Shown piece by piece: positions 1 through 8,905 of a DNA stretch of 64,000 bases (its first letter is position 1; each line of letters begins with the position of its first letter). The DNA comes from Bacteroides sp. GTDB taxonomy: Bacteria > Bacteroidota > Bacteroidia > Bacteroidales > Bacteroidaceae. The notes beneath the pieces were generated by a model. That model worked only from the letters and a program-made list of their open reading frames with translations, was not told the origin of the DNA and ran no database searches. The DNA lies in the NCBI GenBank assembly GCA_017471925.1, contig JAFURM010000028.1, positions 20,532-84,531 of the forward strand, in the 5' to 3' direction. The translations under genes and the position numbers were made by a program.

Positions 1-1995
1 GTGGAGTTCCGTCGTCATGACGGCATCTATCTGAATGACGTGCGCCTCGTGGCCAAGGGTACCAACCGTCACTCTTTCCATCCCGAGAGCGGACGCACCA
101 CCTCCAAAGCCTTGAGCGTGGAAGATGCGTTGCTCATCAAGGAGATGAACATGAATGCCGTGCGCTCCCATTATCCACCAGATACGCATTTCCTTGATGT
201 ATGCGATTCGCTGGGACTGCTCTATATTGACGAACTGGCTGGATGGCAGACACGCTATGACGACACTACGGCCGTGTGCCAATTAAAGGAGATGATTGCG
301 CGTGATGCCAACCATCCTTGCATCTACCTGTGGAGCAACGGCAATGAGGGCGGATGGAACACTTCGGTAGACCATCTCTTTGCCGAGTGGGATATTCAGA
401 AACGCCATGTCATCCATCCGTGGGCCGACTTTGATGGTCTGGACACCAATCACTATCCGGCCTATCAGACGGGGCCCTACCGCTTCACTAACGGTGACAA
501 TGTGTTCATGCCTACCGAGTTTCTGCACGGCCTTTATGACCGCGGGCATGGAGCCGGTCTGGATGATTTCTGGGAGAGCTATACCCGAAGTCCGCTCTTT
601 GCCGGCGGTTATCTGTGGGCCTATGTGGACGAAGCTGTGCGCCGTACCGATAAGGGTGGCATACTGGATAGTGACGGCCGGAATGGGCCTGACGGCATCG
701 TAGGAGCCTATCGGGAGAAGGAGGGAAGTTTCTTTACCGTTCGTGAAGTATGGTCGCCCATCCGCATGGAGCGTCTGCACGTCACTCCGTCGTTCAGCGG
801 CAAGGTGATGGTGGAGAATGCCTTCCTCTATACCAACCTGAAGGATTGTCGCATGACCTATGCCACGTTCCGCACCCCTTCTCCATTAAGTGGAAAAACT
901 CCGTTGAAAGACGAACCGGTCCATCAGGGCGAAGTCTCCTTGCCGGCCATCAACCCAGGTGAGCGGGCGCAAGCCACCTTCCGGTTGCCCGATGACTTCT
1001 TCGAGTGTGACCTCTTGCAACTCACGGCCGTAGACCACTTGGGGCGCGAAGTATGCACTTGGAGTGCTCCCATCAAGCGTAGTGCGGCTTATATAGACGA
1101 ACAGTTGGCCATTTCAATTGCCGCAGAGGGAGAAGGTTCCGCTTCGGCAGGCCAAGCCTCGTTGGAGCAGGCCACAGGCAGTGTCCGTCTGTCGGCCGCC
1201 GGTGTAGAGGCTACTTTTGATACCCATACCGGTTTGTTGCGGAAGGTGACGGCTGCCGGACGTGAAGTGGCGTTCAACAACGGACCTCGTCCGGTAGGCA
1301 TGAAGGCCGAGTTCCAGGAGTGTTACACCTGCAAGGAGGGTGACGACGTGCTGTTTGTCGCTAAATATAAAGGAGGTGTGGACAGTATCGCCTGGCGCAT
1401 GTCGCCCGACGGTCTGTTGCGTATGCAGGCGGTGTTGTTGAACAGTCCCAACGGCAAGCGTTTCCGGGGCTCTTTCGTGGACGAGGGTGGTGCCAAGAAC
1501 CTGGGCCTGACCTTTTCCTATCCCGAAGAGCAGGTCAGCGGGCTGACATGGTTGGGTCGAGGTCCTTATCGCGTATGGAAGAATAGGGTGAAGGGCACGC
1601 AGTTCGGCATTCACTGCAAGTCATACAACAACACCATTACCGGTGAGTATGGCGAAAGTTCGGACCCTATCGTCTATCCGGAGTTCAAGGGTTATCACGC
1701 CGATGTACGATGGGCCGGAATAGAGTCTGACGGGATGCCTTTCCGCTTCTATACCGCTACGGAAGGACTCTATCTGCACCTTTTCACTCCACGCGAACCG
1801 CTCCACATCGGGGCCAAGGACAACACCATGGAGGCCTGGCCCGATGGCGACATCTCCTTCCTGTTGGAGATTCCCGCCATGCGCTCTTACAAGACACTGC
1901 CCCAGATGGGGCCTCGCAGCCAACCCTCCAACGTACGCATCAAGGTGGGAGACGAAGGTTTCCTGATAGATGTGCTGTTTGAATTTAATGTATGA
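1..1995 (+). CDS. GH2 beta-galactosidase-like glycosidase, C-terminal part (5' truncated by window)
   Basis: The open frame runs in from the window edge and the GTG at position 1 is not a credible start, because the N-terminal sugar-binding and Ig-like domains of GH2 are missing. Visible residues 1-260 form the GH2 TIM barrel: the KGTNRHSFHP and MNAVRSHYPP strands, the acid/base motif SNGNEGG (Glu at about 116) and the nucleophile motif PTEFLHG (Glu at about 173). The remainder holds the Ig-like and C-terminal beta-sandwich domains of beta-galactosidase (Bgal_small_N type, about residues 380-660). The family hydrolyses terminal beta-galactosides or related beta-linked sugars and is usually periplasmic in Bacteroidetes. 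Its stop overlaps the convergent thioesterase gene by 11 bp. The exact substrate cannot be told from sequence. GH2 assignment is firm; beta-galactosidase is the most likely activity. Confidence 0.85.
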   Translation: MEFRRHDGIYLNDVRLVAKGTNRHSFHPESGRTTSKALSVEDALLIKEMNMNAVRSHYPPDTHFLDVCDSLGLLYIDELAGWQTRYDDTTAVCQLKEMIARDANHPCIYLWSNGNEGGWNTSVDHLFAEWDIQKRHVIHPWADFDGLDTNHYPAYQTGPYRFTNGDNVFMPTEFLHGLYDRGHGAGLDDFWESYTRSPLFAGGYLWAYVDEAVRRTDKGGILDSDGRNGPDGIVGAYREKEGSFFTVREVWSPIRMERLHVTPSFSGKVMVENAFLYTNLKDCRMTYATFRTPSPLSGKTPLKDEPVHQGEVSLPAINPGERAQATFRLPDDFFECDLLQLTAVDHLGREVCTWSAPIKRSAAYIDEQLAISIAAEGEGSASAGQASLEQATGSVRLSAAGVEATFDTHTGLLRKVTAAGREVAFNNGPRPVGMKAEFQECYTCKEGDDVLFVAKYKGGVDSIAWRMSPDGLLRMQAVLLNSPNGKRFRGSFVDEGGAKNLGLTFSYPEEQVSGLTWLGRGPYRVWKNRVKGTQFGIHCKSYNNTITGEYGESSDPIVYPEFKGYHADVRWAGIESDGMPFRFYTATEGLYLHLFTPREPLHIGAKDNTMEAWPDGDISFLLEIPAMRSYKTLPQMGPRSQPSNVRIKVGDEGFLIDVLFEFNV

Positions 1996-2443
1996 GTTCC
2001 TGCTTCCTCCGCACGTCGCGCCGTTCGTAGCTGCAGATGGCCTCTATCCACTCCTCTTCCAACGGTTTGGACTCATGCTTCTGCAGGTCGAAGGCCACCA
2101 TGACGGAGTTGCACGTGCATTTCACCTCCTGCGTGTGGGTGTCAATGACCCGCTGTCTCAGGTGGAAACTCTTGGTGCCCACTTCGGTAATGGCGGTCTG
2201 CACGGCAATGTGGTCACTGCCGTATATCTGTGAATAGAAGTCGCAGTCGATGTGCACCACCACGATGGCATCCCTCTCCCAGTCCACGTGCGGGCATACG
2301 GAGGCAAAGTATTCGGTTTTGCCCAGGTCGTAGTAGGAGAAATAGACGCTGTTGTTCACATGCCCGAATTTATCCACATCGTTGAAGCGGAGTTGGATGG
2401 GCAAAGTGTGATGAAATTGAATCTCTTCCATTGTTTTATCCAT
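1985..2443 (-). CDS. acyl-CoA thioesterase, 4-hydroxybenzoyl-CoA thioesterase-like hotdog fold
   Basis: A single-domain hotdog-fold protein of about 152 residues with the 4HBT active-site block RFNDVDKFGHVNNSVYFSY near its N-terminus (Asp and His-Val-Asn positions conserved). The family hydrolyses the thioester of acyl-CoA or acyl-ACP in the cytoplasm; the acyl substrate is unknown. I chose the ATG at 2443 (MDKTMEEIQ) over the upstream ATG at 2467 because a minus-strand -7 box (TACTTTTG, 2472-2465) would otherwise lie over the start codon; an ATG at 2431 is also possible. It is transcribed divergently from tsaC through a shared palindromic promoter and converges on the GH2 gene with an 11-bp overlap. 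Confidence 0.82.
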   Translation of the reverse strand: MDKTMEEIQFHHTLPIQLRFNDVDKFGHVNNSVYFSYYDLGKTEYFASVCPHVDWERDAIVVVHIDCDFYSQIYGSDHIAVQTAITEVGTKSFHLRQRVIDTHTQEVKCTCNSVMVAFDLQKHESKPLEEEWIEAICSYERRDVRRKQELIH

Positions 2444-2463
2444 AATTATACGCGAATAATGGC

Positions 2464-2482
2464 GCAAAAGTACTACTTTTGC
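2464..2482. promoter_or_regulatory. divergent promoter with perfectly palindromic paired -7 boxes
   Basis: GCAAAAGTA-C-TACTTTTGC is a perfect palindrome around a central C. Each arm reads as a Bacteroidetes -7 box (TAnnTTTG): TACTTTTG on plus (2474-2481) for tsaC and TACTTTTG on minus (2472-2465) for the thioesterase. The implied start sites are about 25 and 15 nt from the chosen start codons. The two polymerase footprints overlap, so the promoters should be mutually exclusive (inference). Confidence 0.6.
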
Positions 2483-2512
2483 CCATTATTTGTTGTCTTA
2501 ATGGTTTAAGAA

Positions 2513-3076
2513 ATGAATGAAGAGATTAAAAAAGTTTGCCAGGTGCTTCGTGAAGGCGGCGTGATTCTCTATCCTACAGATACCGTCTGGGGCATCGGGT
2601 GCGACGCGACGAATGAGGAAGCGGTGCGCAAGGTCTATGAGATAAAACGACGCATGGACAGCAAGGCCATGCTGGTTTTGGTGGACTCGGCCGTGAAGGT
2701 GGACTTCTACGTGCAGGAGGTGCCCGAGGTGGCATGGGACCTGATTGAACTCACCGATAAGCCCTTGACTATCATCTATTCGGGAGCACGCAACCTGGCT
2801 CCCAACCTTCTGGCCGAGGATGGCAGTGTAGGCATCCGTGTCACGGGGGAGGAGTTCTCCAAGCGCCTCTGCTTCCAGTTCCGCAAGGCGATTGTATCCA
2901 CGTCGGCCAACATCAGCGGACAGTCCTCGCCGGCCTGTTACGGTGAAATCAGTGAAGAGATAAAGGCTGCGGTAGACTACATCGTGGACTATCGCCGCCA
3001 GGAACAGACTCCCGCCCGCCCCTCCGGCATCATCAAGCTGGGCAAGGGTGGCGAGATACAGATAATCCGTAAGTAG
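2513..3076 (+). CDS. tsaC: L-threonylcarbamoyladenylate synthase, YrdC/Sua5 family
   Basis: A 187-residue single-domain YrdC protein. It makes threonylcarbamoyl-AMP from threonine, bicarbonate and ATP, the first step of tRNA t6A37 modification. The family signature is clear: GGVILYPTDTVWGIGCDATN (residues 14-33), then KRR and the SVGIRV, STSANISGQ and RPSGII strands. Length matches the short TsaC-type rather than the two-domain Sua5. The start lies about 25 nt after the implied transcription start. It is the first gene of a same-strand run: tsaC, the ClC gene 8 bp downstream, fmt, rpe and comEC. A close paralogue group (YciO) cannot be fully excluded. Confidence 0.9.
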   Translation: MNEEIKKVCQVLREGGVILYPTDTVWGIGCDATNEEAVRKVYEIKRRMDSKAMLVLVDSAVKVDFYVQEVPEVAWDLIELTDKPLTIIYSGARNLAPNLLAEDGSVGIRVTGEEFSKRLCFQFRKAIVSTSANISGQSSPACYGEISEEIKAAVDYIVDYRRQEQTPARPSGIIKLGKGGEIQIIRK

Positions 3077-3084
3077 GCAGCGCG

Positions 3085-4875
3085 ATGACAGGTAACAAGA
3101 AAAATCCTTTGCAACACTTTCTGGTCTGGCGCGAGGGACACATCACGGAGAAGAACTTCATCCTGATGCTCAGCTTTTTGGTGGGCATCTTCACGGCCTT
3201 GGCTGCCCTCATCCTGAAGTGGCTCATCCATTGCATTCAGGACTTCCTGACGGAGAACTTCAGCACCACGGAGGCCAACTGGCTCTATCTGGTCTATCCG
3301 GTGGTGGGTATCTTCCTGGCCGGTCTCTTTGTGCGCCACGTGGTGAAGGACGACATCAGCCACGGAGTGACCAAGATTCTGCACGCCATCTCGCGTCGAC
3401 AGGGGCGTATCAAGCGACATAACATCTGGTCGAGCATCGTGGCCAGTTCCATCACCATCGGCTTCGGTGGTTCGGTGGGTGCCGAGGCCCCCATTGTGCT
3501 TACCGGCTCGGCCATAGGCTCCCAACTGGGCGGCCTGTTCAAGATGGAGCACCATCGGCTGATGTTGCTGGTGGGGTGTGGTGCGGCCGGAGCCATTGCC
3601 GGCATCTTCAAGGCACCGATAGCCGGACTGGTCTTTACCATTGAGGTGCTGATGATAGACCTCACCATGAGCTCGCTGTTGCCGTTGCTCATCTCCTCCG
3701 TGACGGCCGGCACACTGGCCTACATCGTGACGGGCACCGATGCCATGTTCAAGTTCCACATGGACGAGGTCTTCCTGTTAGAACGCATTCCCTACGTCAT
3801 CCTGCTGGGTGTCTTCTGCGGTTTGGTGTCGCTCTATTTCACGCGCACCATGAATCGGTTGGAGGGCGTTTTCGGCCGTCTGATGCGGCCTTATCAGAAA
3901 CTGATACTGGGTGGAGTCATGCTCAGTGTGCTCATCTTCTTCTTCCCGCCGCTCTATGGTGAAGGTTACGACACCATCGGCCTGTTGCTGAACGGCACGA
4001 GCAATGCCGAGTGGGACACGGTGATGAACAACTCCTTCTTCTACGGCCACGGCAATCTGCTGCTGGTCTACCTGCTGCTGATCATTGTCTTCAAGGTGTT
4101 TGCCACGACAGCCACCAACGGTGGAGGCGGCTGTGGCGGAACCTTTGCACCTTCGCTCTACTTGGGTTGCATTGCCGGTTTCGTCTTCTCCCACTTCAGC
4201 AACGAGTTCGATGCTACCACTTATCTTCCCGAAAAGAACTTTGCCCTGATGGGCATGGCCGGCGTGATGAGCGGCGTGATGCATGCCCCGCTGACGGGAG
4301 TCTTCCTGATTGCCGAACTGACGGGCGGCTATGACCTCTTCCTGCCGTTGCTCATTGTCTCGGTCAGCTCCTACCTCACCATCATGGTTTTCGAACCCCA
4401 CAGCATCTACTCCATGCGCCTGGCCAAGAAGGGACAGCTGCTGACGCATCACAAGGACCGTGCCGTGCTGACGCTGATGAAGATGGAGAACGTGGTGGAG
4501 ACCGACTTTGTCTCCGTACAGCCCGAGATGGACCTGGGCGATGTGGTGAAGGTGATTTCCGCTTCGCGACGCAACATCTTCCCGGTGGTGGGCGAGGACA
4601 AGAAGCTGATAGGCATCGTGTTGCTGGACGACATCCGCAACATCATGTTCCGTCAGGAGCTGTATCACCGCTTCAAGGTGAGCCGTTTCATGACCTCTGC
4701 ACCGGCCCGTCTCTGCGATACTGACAGCATGGAACTGGTGATGCGTAAGTTCGATGATACCCAGGCCTGGAACCTCCCCGTTGTGGATGCCGAGGGACAC
4801 TATCTGGGCTTCGTCTCCAAGTCCAAGATATTCAACTCTTACCGTGAGGTACTGGTGCACTTCTCGGAGGAATAG
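3085..4875 (+). CDS. ClC-family chloride channel/antiporter with C-terminal CBS pair
   Basis: An inner-membrane ClC protein of 596 residues. Residues about 25-440 contain many hydrophobic helices and the ClC ion-pathway motifs: GSVGAEAPIV with the gating Glu at about 134, GIFKAPIAGLVFTIEV, and GGGGCGGTFAPSLYLG. Residues about 470-590 carry two CBS domains (FVSVQPEMDLGDVV... and FMTSAPARLCDTDSME...), which bind adenine nucleotides in related proteins. The gate motif reads GAEAP instead of the usual G(K/R)EGP; the glutamate is kept but the following Gly is Ala. It either exchanges chloride for protons or acts as a channel; sequence alone does not decide. It lies 8 bp after tsaC and 52 bp before fmt, suggesting co-transcription. 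Confidence 0.92.
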   Translation: MTGNKKNPLQHFLVWREGHITEKNFILMLSFLVGIFTALAALILKWLIHCIQDFLTENFSTTEANWLYLVYPVVGIFLAGLFVRHVVKDDISHGVTKILHAISRRQGRIKRHNIWSSIVASSITIGFGGSVGAEAPIVLTGSAIGSQLGGLFKMEHHRLMLLVGCGAAGAIAGIFKAPIAGLVFTIEVLMIDLTMSSLLPLLISSVTAGTLAYIVTGTDAMFKFHMDEVFLLERIPYVILLGVFCGLVSLYFTRTMNRLEGVFGRLMRPYQKLILGGVMLSVLIFFFPPLYGEGYDTIGLLLNGTSNAEWDTVMNNSFFYGHGNLLLVYLLLIIVFKVFATTATNGGGGCGGTFAPSLYLGCIAGFVFSHFSNEFDATTYLPEKNFALMGMAGVMSGVMHAPLTGVFLIAELTGGYDLFLPLLIVSVSSYLTIMVFEPHSIYSMRLAKKGQLLTHHKDRAVLTLMKMENVVETDFVSVQPEMDLGDVVKVISASRRNIFPVVGEDKKLIGIVLLDDIRNIMFRQELYHRFKVSRFMTSAPARLCDTDSMELVMRKFDDTQAWNLPVVDAEGHYLGFVSKSKIFNSYREVLVHFSEE

Positions 4876-4917
4876 TTGATAATTGATAGTTGACAGTTGA
4901 TAATTGATAGTTAAAAG
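4876..4917. repeat. AT-rich 21-bp tandem repeat between the ClC gene and fmt
   Basis: Two copies of a 21-bp unit beginning TTGATAATTGATAGTT, at 4876-4896 and 4897-4917, fill the gap before fmt. A related 14-bp unit (ATTGATAGTTAATA) is tandem at 56523-56564. This looks like slippage-prone intergenic DNA; no function is evident. Confidence 0.75.
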
Positions 4918-4927
4918 TTTGGTAAGG

Positions 4928-5896
4928 ATGGAAAAGCAAAACTTAAGAATCGTATATATGGGCACTCCCGAGTTTGCGGTGGAGTCCCTACGCTGCCTCG
5001 TGGAGGGCGGCTACAATGTGGTGGGTGTGATTACCATGCCCGACAAACCGGCCGGTCGGGGACACAAACTGCAATTCTCGCCCGTGAAGCAGTATGCCTT
5101 GGAGCAGGGCCTTCCCCTGCTGCAGCCCGAGCGGCTGAAGGATGAGACTTTCTTAGAGGCGTTGCGTGCCTGGAAGGCCGACCTGCAGATAGTGGTGGCC
5201 TTCCGCATGCTGCCCGAGGTGGTGTGGAACATGCCCCGCTTGGGCACCTTCAACCTTCACGCCTCCCTGCTGCCCCAATACCGGGGGGCGGCACCTATCA
5301 ATTGGGCGGTCATCAACGGCGATACCGAGACGGGCATCACCACCTTCTTCCTGAAGCATGAGATAGACACTGGCGAGGTCATCCAGCAGGTGGCTGTGCC
5401 CATTGCCGACACCGACAATGTGGGCGTGGTGCATGACAAACTGATGCTCTTGGGCGGTCGTCTGGTCACGGAGACGGTGGATGCCATCCTGCAAGGCACG
5501 GTGAAGCGTCTGCCTCAGGAGGAGATGGCCGTGACGGGTCCCCTGCGCCCTGCCCCCAAGATATTCAAGGAGACTTGCCGCATAGACTGGAACTTGTCGC
5601 TGAAGCAGGTCTATGACTTCGTGCGTGGCCTTTCGCCCTATCCGGCTGCCTGGACGGAGCTGCACCAGCCTGACGGCACTTGTGTGGTGGTGAAGATTTT
5701 CGAGACGGCCAAGCTGTCCCAAGCCCATCCCTATGCTCCGGGCACGGTGGTGAGCGATGGCAAGAGTTACCTGCGTGTGGCCTTGGCCGACGGCCTGCTG
5801 GACATCCTCTCTTTGCAACTTCCCGGCAAGAAACGGCTGAAGACTGACGAACTGTTGCGTGGTTTACGCCTGCCCGAGGGGTGTCGGATGCAATAA
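4928..5896 (+). CDS. fmt: methionyl-tRNA formyltransferase
   Basis: A 322-residue cytoplasmic enzyme that transfers a formyl group from 10-formyl-tetrahydrofolate to initiator Met-tRNA. It has the N-terminal formyltransferase domain, starting IVYMGTPEFAVESL, and the catalytic block FNLHASLLPQYRGAAPINWA (Asn and His of the N-x-H motif), followed by HEIDTGEVI with the catalytic Asp. The C-terminal OB-like domain that grips tRNA spans about residues 210-320. I start at MEKQNLRIVYMG (4928) rather than the ATG 24 bp upstream, which lies in the AT-rich repeat. Downstream rpe has its own promoter as well as possible read-through. Confidence 0.96.
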   Translation: MEKQNLRIVYMGTPEFAVESLRCLVEGGYNVVGVITMPDKPAGRGHKLQFSPVKQYALEQGLPLLQPERLKDETFLEALRAWKADLQIVVAFRMLPEVVWNMPRLGTFNLHASLLPQYRGAAPINWAVINGDTETGITTFFLKHEIDTGEVIQQVAVPIADTDNVGVVHDKLMLLGGRLVTETVDAILQGTVKRLPQEEMAVTGPLRPAPKIFKETCRIDWNLSLKQVYDFVRGLSPYPAAWTELHQPDGTCVVVKIFETAKLSQAHPYAPGTVVSDGKSYLRVALADGLLDILSLQLPGKKRLKTDELLRGLRLPEGCRMQ

Positions 5897-5908
5897 ATCG
5901 GACGTTTG

Positions 5909-5940
5909 TTTGTGAAGAAGCCAATCTTTCTCTACATTTG
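5909..5940 (+). promoter_or_regulatory. promoter for rpe-comEC
   Basis: A -33 TTTG at 5909-5912 and a -7 TACATTTG at 5933-5940 are separated by 20 bp, matching the Bacteroidetes housekeeping sigma consensus. The implied start near 5947 supports the rpe start codon at 5988 rather than an ATG at 5949. Confidence 0.65.
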
Positions 5941-5987
5941 TTGCCGGAATGCGTAAACAAAGTGCAAACCTGATAAACCTGTCGCTT

Positions 5988-6638
5988 ATGAAACCTATCA
6001 TATCCCCCTCCATCCTTGCCGCCGACTTCGGCAACCTGGCAAGAGACATTGAAATGCTGAACCGCAGTGAGGCCGACTGGATACACATCGACATCATGGA
6101 CGGTGTCTTTGTGCCCAACATCTCCTTCGGCTTCCCCGTCCTGAAGCCTGTGGCACGGATTGCCCGCAAACCGTTAGATGTCCATCTGATGATTGTGCAG
6201 CCCGAGAAGTTCATCCCCGAGGTGAAGGCGCTGGGGGCCTACATCATGAACGTGCACTATGAAGCCTGCCCCCACCTGCACAGGGTGGTGCAGCAAATCA
6301 GGGAGGCCGGAATGTTGCCGGCTGTCACCCTGAATCCTGCCACACCCGTGGCCCTGCTGCGCGACATCATCCGGGAGGTACACATGGTGCTCCTGATGGG
6401 GGTGAATCCCGGATTTGGCGGGCAGAAGTTCATCGGGCACACCGTGGAGAAGGTGCGCGAGCTGAAGGCTCTGATTCAGGAGACCGGTTCGCAGGCCCTG
6501 ATAGAGATTGACGGCGGTGTCAACACCGAGACGGGTGCCCGCCTGTTAGAGGCCGGTGCCGATGTGCTGGTGGCCGGAAGTGCCGTCTTCTCCTCTCCCC
6601 ATCCCGAACAGGCCATCGTCTCACTGAAGAATCTGTAA
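5988..6638 (+). CDS. rpe: ribulose-phosphate 3-epimerase
   Basis: A 216-residue TIM-barrel enzyme that interconverts ribulose 5-phosphate and xylulose 5-phosphate in the pentose phosphate pathway. The motifs are complete: ISPSILAADFGNL, WIHIDIMDGVFVPNI (metal-binding His and Asp), LDVHLMI, VNPGFGGQKF and IEIDGGVN with the second catalytic Asp. The start at MKPIIS is set by family length and by a promoter ending about 47 nt upstream. comEC begins 3 bp after the stop, so the two are almost certainly co-transcribed. Confidence 0.96.
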   Translation: MKPIISPSILAADFGNLARDIEMLNRSEADWIHIDIMDGVFVPNISFGFPVLKPVARIARKPLDVHLMIVQPEKFIPEVKALGAYIMNVHYEACPHLHRVVQQIREAGMLPAVTLNPATPVALLRDIIREVHMVLLMGVNPGFGGQKFIGHTVEKVRELKALIQETGSQALIEIDGGVNTETGARLLEAGADVLVAGSAVFSSPHPEQAIVSLKNL

Positions 6639-6641
6639 CCT

Positions 6642-8756
6642 ATGCCGGCCGCCTACCTGAGGAGGCATCCCCTCCTGCGGCTTCTGCTGGCCCTGCTGCC
6701 GGGCATGGCGGTCGGGGCATATTTCCCGCTGGAACATCCTGCACTCCTCTTCCCCCTGTGCCTGATAGGTCTGGGCGTGCTCTATCTCCTGTGCCGTCGT
6801 CGCGGCGTGGGCTGGCATGGCGCGGCCGCTCTGCTGGCCTTCTTCCTGCTGGGGATGGGACTCGTGAGTCACGCGTTGTCACGCACGGCCTATCCCTTTG
6901 CCGATGCCGAGACGGTGTGCCGCGTGCGTCTCGTGGACCATCCCGAGGAGAAGGAGCGCAGCTACCTCTGCCGCTCCCTCCTGTTGGACGAGTGGCGCGG
7001 CGACTCGTTGCACCTCTCCGGTGACGGTCACCTCTTTCTGCTCTATTTTCCCAAAGACTCTGCCGTCGCTCTGCCTGCACGCGGGGATGAACTGCTGGTG
7101 CACACCCGCCTGACACTGCCTGTCGGCAATGGTCTGCCCGAGGAGTTTGACTATGCCCGCTTCCTGCGCTATCGGGGTGTGAGCGGCACGGCCTATGTGC
7201 CCCGGGGACGGTGGAAGCGGGTGGGGCATCAGGATGTGCCTACCTTCGCCCAACGGATGGACGACATGCGCGACAGCGTGCTCACCCACTACCGACGTCT
7301 GGGCTTCCGCGACGATGAACTGGCTGTGCTTGCTGCCCTTACGGTGGGCAGCAAGGAGGAACTGAGCGATGAGATTCGCGAGACCTACTCCGTGGCCGGT
7401 GCCAGCCATGTGCTGGCACTCTCCGGTCTGCACGTGGGCCTGCTCTATGGAGTGTTGTGGCTGCTCTTCTCGCCCTGCTGGCGGTTGGTGGCGCGGCTGA
7501 GGCCCTACGTGCTGCTGCTCATCGTTGCCCTGCTGTGGTTCTTCGCCTACTTCACGGGACTCTCGCCTTCGGTGGTGCGGGCGGTGGCGATGTGCTCCTG
7601 CTGGGCACTCTCCTGCCTGCTGCCCGGACGACCCCGCACCTCGGAGGTTCTTACGGCTGCCGCCTTCCTGATGTTGCTCTTCCGTCCCCTGTGGCTCTTC
7701 GACGTGGGCTTCCAGCTCTCTTTTGCTGCCGTGGCGGCCATCCTGCTGCTGCAGCCGTGGCTCGAGGGACTGTGGCGGCCGGAGGGTTGGTTGAAGCGCA
7801 AGGTGTGGAGCTTGTTGACTCTCTCCGTGGCGGCTCAGGTGGGCACGGCACCGCTGGTGGCCTACTACTTCTCCCGTTTCTCCGTGCACTTCCTGCTCAC
7901 CAACCTGTGGGTGATTCCGCTGGTAACTCTGGTCATGTACCTGGCTCTGGTGCTCTTTCTGTTGACGCCCTTCCCGGCGGTGCAACAGCTGGTGGCCACC
8001 GTGTTGCAGTGGCTGCTCTCTCTGCAGCACGATGGGTTGCGTCTGATTGAACAGTTGCCTGGGGCATCGGTGGACCGCATTTGGCTTCCGGAGTGGCAGT
8101 TGCTCTTCCTCTACCTGCTGCTGGTGCTCCTCTATCGGGCCTGTCGACACTGTACGCCCCGCCGTCTTGCCCTCTTCCTGGTTGCCCTGCTGCTCTTCCT
8201 GAGTCTCCGCCTTCTCCTGCAGAGTCGGCCGCAGGCGGGAGTGGTCTTCTACAGCGTGCAGCGTTGTCCCGTGGTGCATTGCCTGACGGAGGGACGGGAG
8301 TCCTGGCTGGTCTGTGCCGACTCCTTGCCCGACACTTCCCGCCTGAGACGTTCCTTGGGGGCACATTGGAACCGCTTGGGCTTGCTGCCGCCCACGGAGC
8401 TTTCCGGCGACACCTTGCTGCTGCCCGCAGACTCTTCCGGTGACACCATCCTCCCCCGTCTCTCCCTGCAACAGGGTATACTCTCCTATCGGGGCCTTCG
8501 CGTCTGCCTGCTCACCGACGACCGTTGGCGGGGACTGACTGCCGACCGTCCTCTCCCTGTGGACTACCTCTACGTCTGCCGTGGCTTCCGTGGCCGCCTG
8601 GCCGACCTCACCGCGCTGTTCCGTGTCCGTGTCGTGGTGCTCGACGCTTCCCTTGGCGACTACGCCTCCCGTCGCTACATTGAGGAGTGCCGCCGCCTCC
8701 GCCTTCCCTATGCTGAAATGAAGACGCGCGGAATGCTAATGGTTGGTAATGATTGA
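6642..8756 (+). CDS. comEC: ComEC/Rec2-family DNA internalisation-related membrane protein
   Basis: A 704-residue multi-pass membrane protein. The N-terminal part (about 1-190) has three hydrophobic segments followed by the soluble DUF4131-like region. The Competence domain (about 210-500) carries the motif AGASHVLALSGLHVGLLYG and a run of hydrophobic helices. ComEC forms the inner-membrane channel for single-stranded DNA in transformable bacteria; in gut Bacteroidales its use is unproven. The C-terminal 180 residues resemble the position of the metallo-beta-lactamase domain of longer ComEC proteins, but I do not see an HxHxDH metal site, so that domain appears degenerate, as is usual for the shorter Bacteroidetes form. 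It overlaps no neighbour and is followed by an array of palindromic repeats. Confidence 0.9.
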   Translation: MPAAYLRRHPLLRLLLALLPGMAVGAYFPLEHPALLFPLCLIGLGVLYLLCRRRGVGWHGAAALLAFFLLGMGLVSHALSRTAYPFADAETVCRVRLVDHPEEKERSYLCRSLLLDEWRGDSLHLSGDGHLFLLYFPKDSAVALPARGDELLVHTRLTLPVGNGLPEEFDYARFLRYRGVSGTAYVPRGRWKRVGHQDVPTFAQRMDDMRDSVLTHYRRLGFRDDELAVLAALTVGSKEELSDEIRETYSVAGASHVLALSGLHVGLLYGVLWLLFSPCWRLVARLRPYVLLLIVALLWFFAYFTGLSPSVVRAVAMCSCWALSCLLPGRPRTSEVLTAAAFLMLLFRPLWLFDVGFQLSFAAVAAILLLQPWLEGLWRPEGWLKRKVWSLLTLSVAAQVGTAPLVAYYFSRFSVHFLLTNLWVIPLVTLVMYLALVLFLLTPFPAVQQLVATVLQWLLSLQHDGLRLIEQLPGASVDRIWLPEWQLLFLYLLLVLLYRACRHCTPRRLALFLVALLLFLSLRLLLQSRPQAGVVFYSVQRCPVVHCLTEGRESWLVCADSLPDTSRLRRSLGAHWNRLGLLPPTELSGDTLLLPADSSGDTILPRLSLQQGILSYRGLRVCLLTDDRWRGLTADRPLPVDYLYVCRGFRGRLADLTALFRVRVVVLDASLGDYASRRYIEECRRLRLPYAEMKTRGMLMVGND

Positions 8757-8803
8757 GTCTATTCCTTTGTATGCTGTTCTATCCATGCCCCGTTGGCGGA
8801 TTG

Positions 8804-8902
8804 GTATAGCGCATCAACCATCGCCTGTATAGGGCATCAGCCATTGCGTGTATAACGCATTGAACGTTGCGTATAGGGCGTTTGGAGGGGACGTTTATGC
8901 CG
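8804..8902. repeat. tandem array of GTATA-centred units, 21-23 bp period
   Basis: Units with a GTATA[G/A]-x-GC core begin at 8804, 8827, 8850 and 8871, with a weaker one (GTTTATGCCG) at 8893, giving spacings of 23, 23, 21 and 22 bp. Several units are small inverted repeats, for example TGCGT-GTATA-ACGCA. The array runs directly into the ACATGT-centred array at 8906-8991. It lies between the convergent ends of comEC and the HIT gene and encodes nothing credible. Confidence 0.7.
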
Positions 8903-8905
8903 TTT

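Noticed and set aside
6879-8471. Open frame of 530 codons antisense to comEC
   Set aside because: The translation is Gln/Gly/His-rich without hydrophobic core patterns, and comEC on the other strand is unmistakable.
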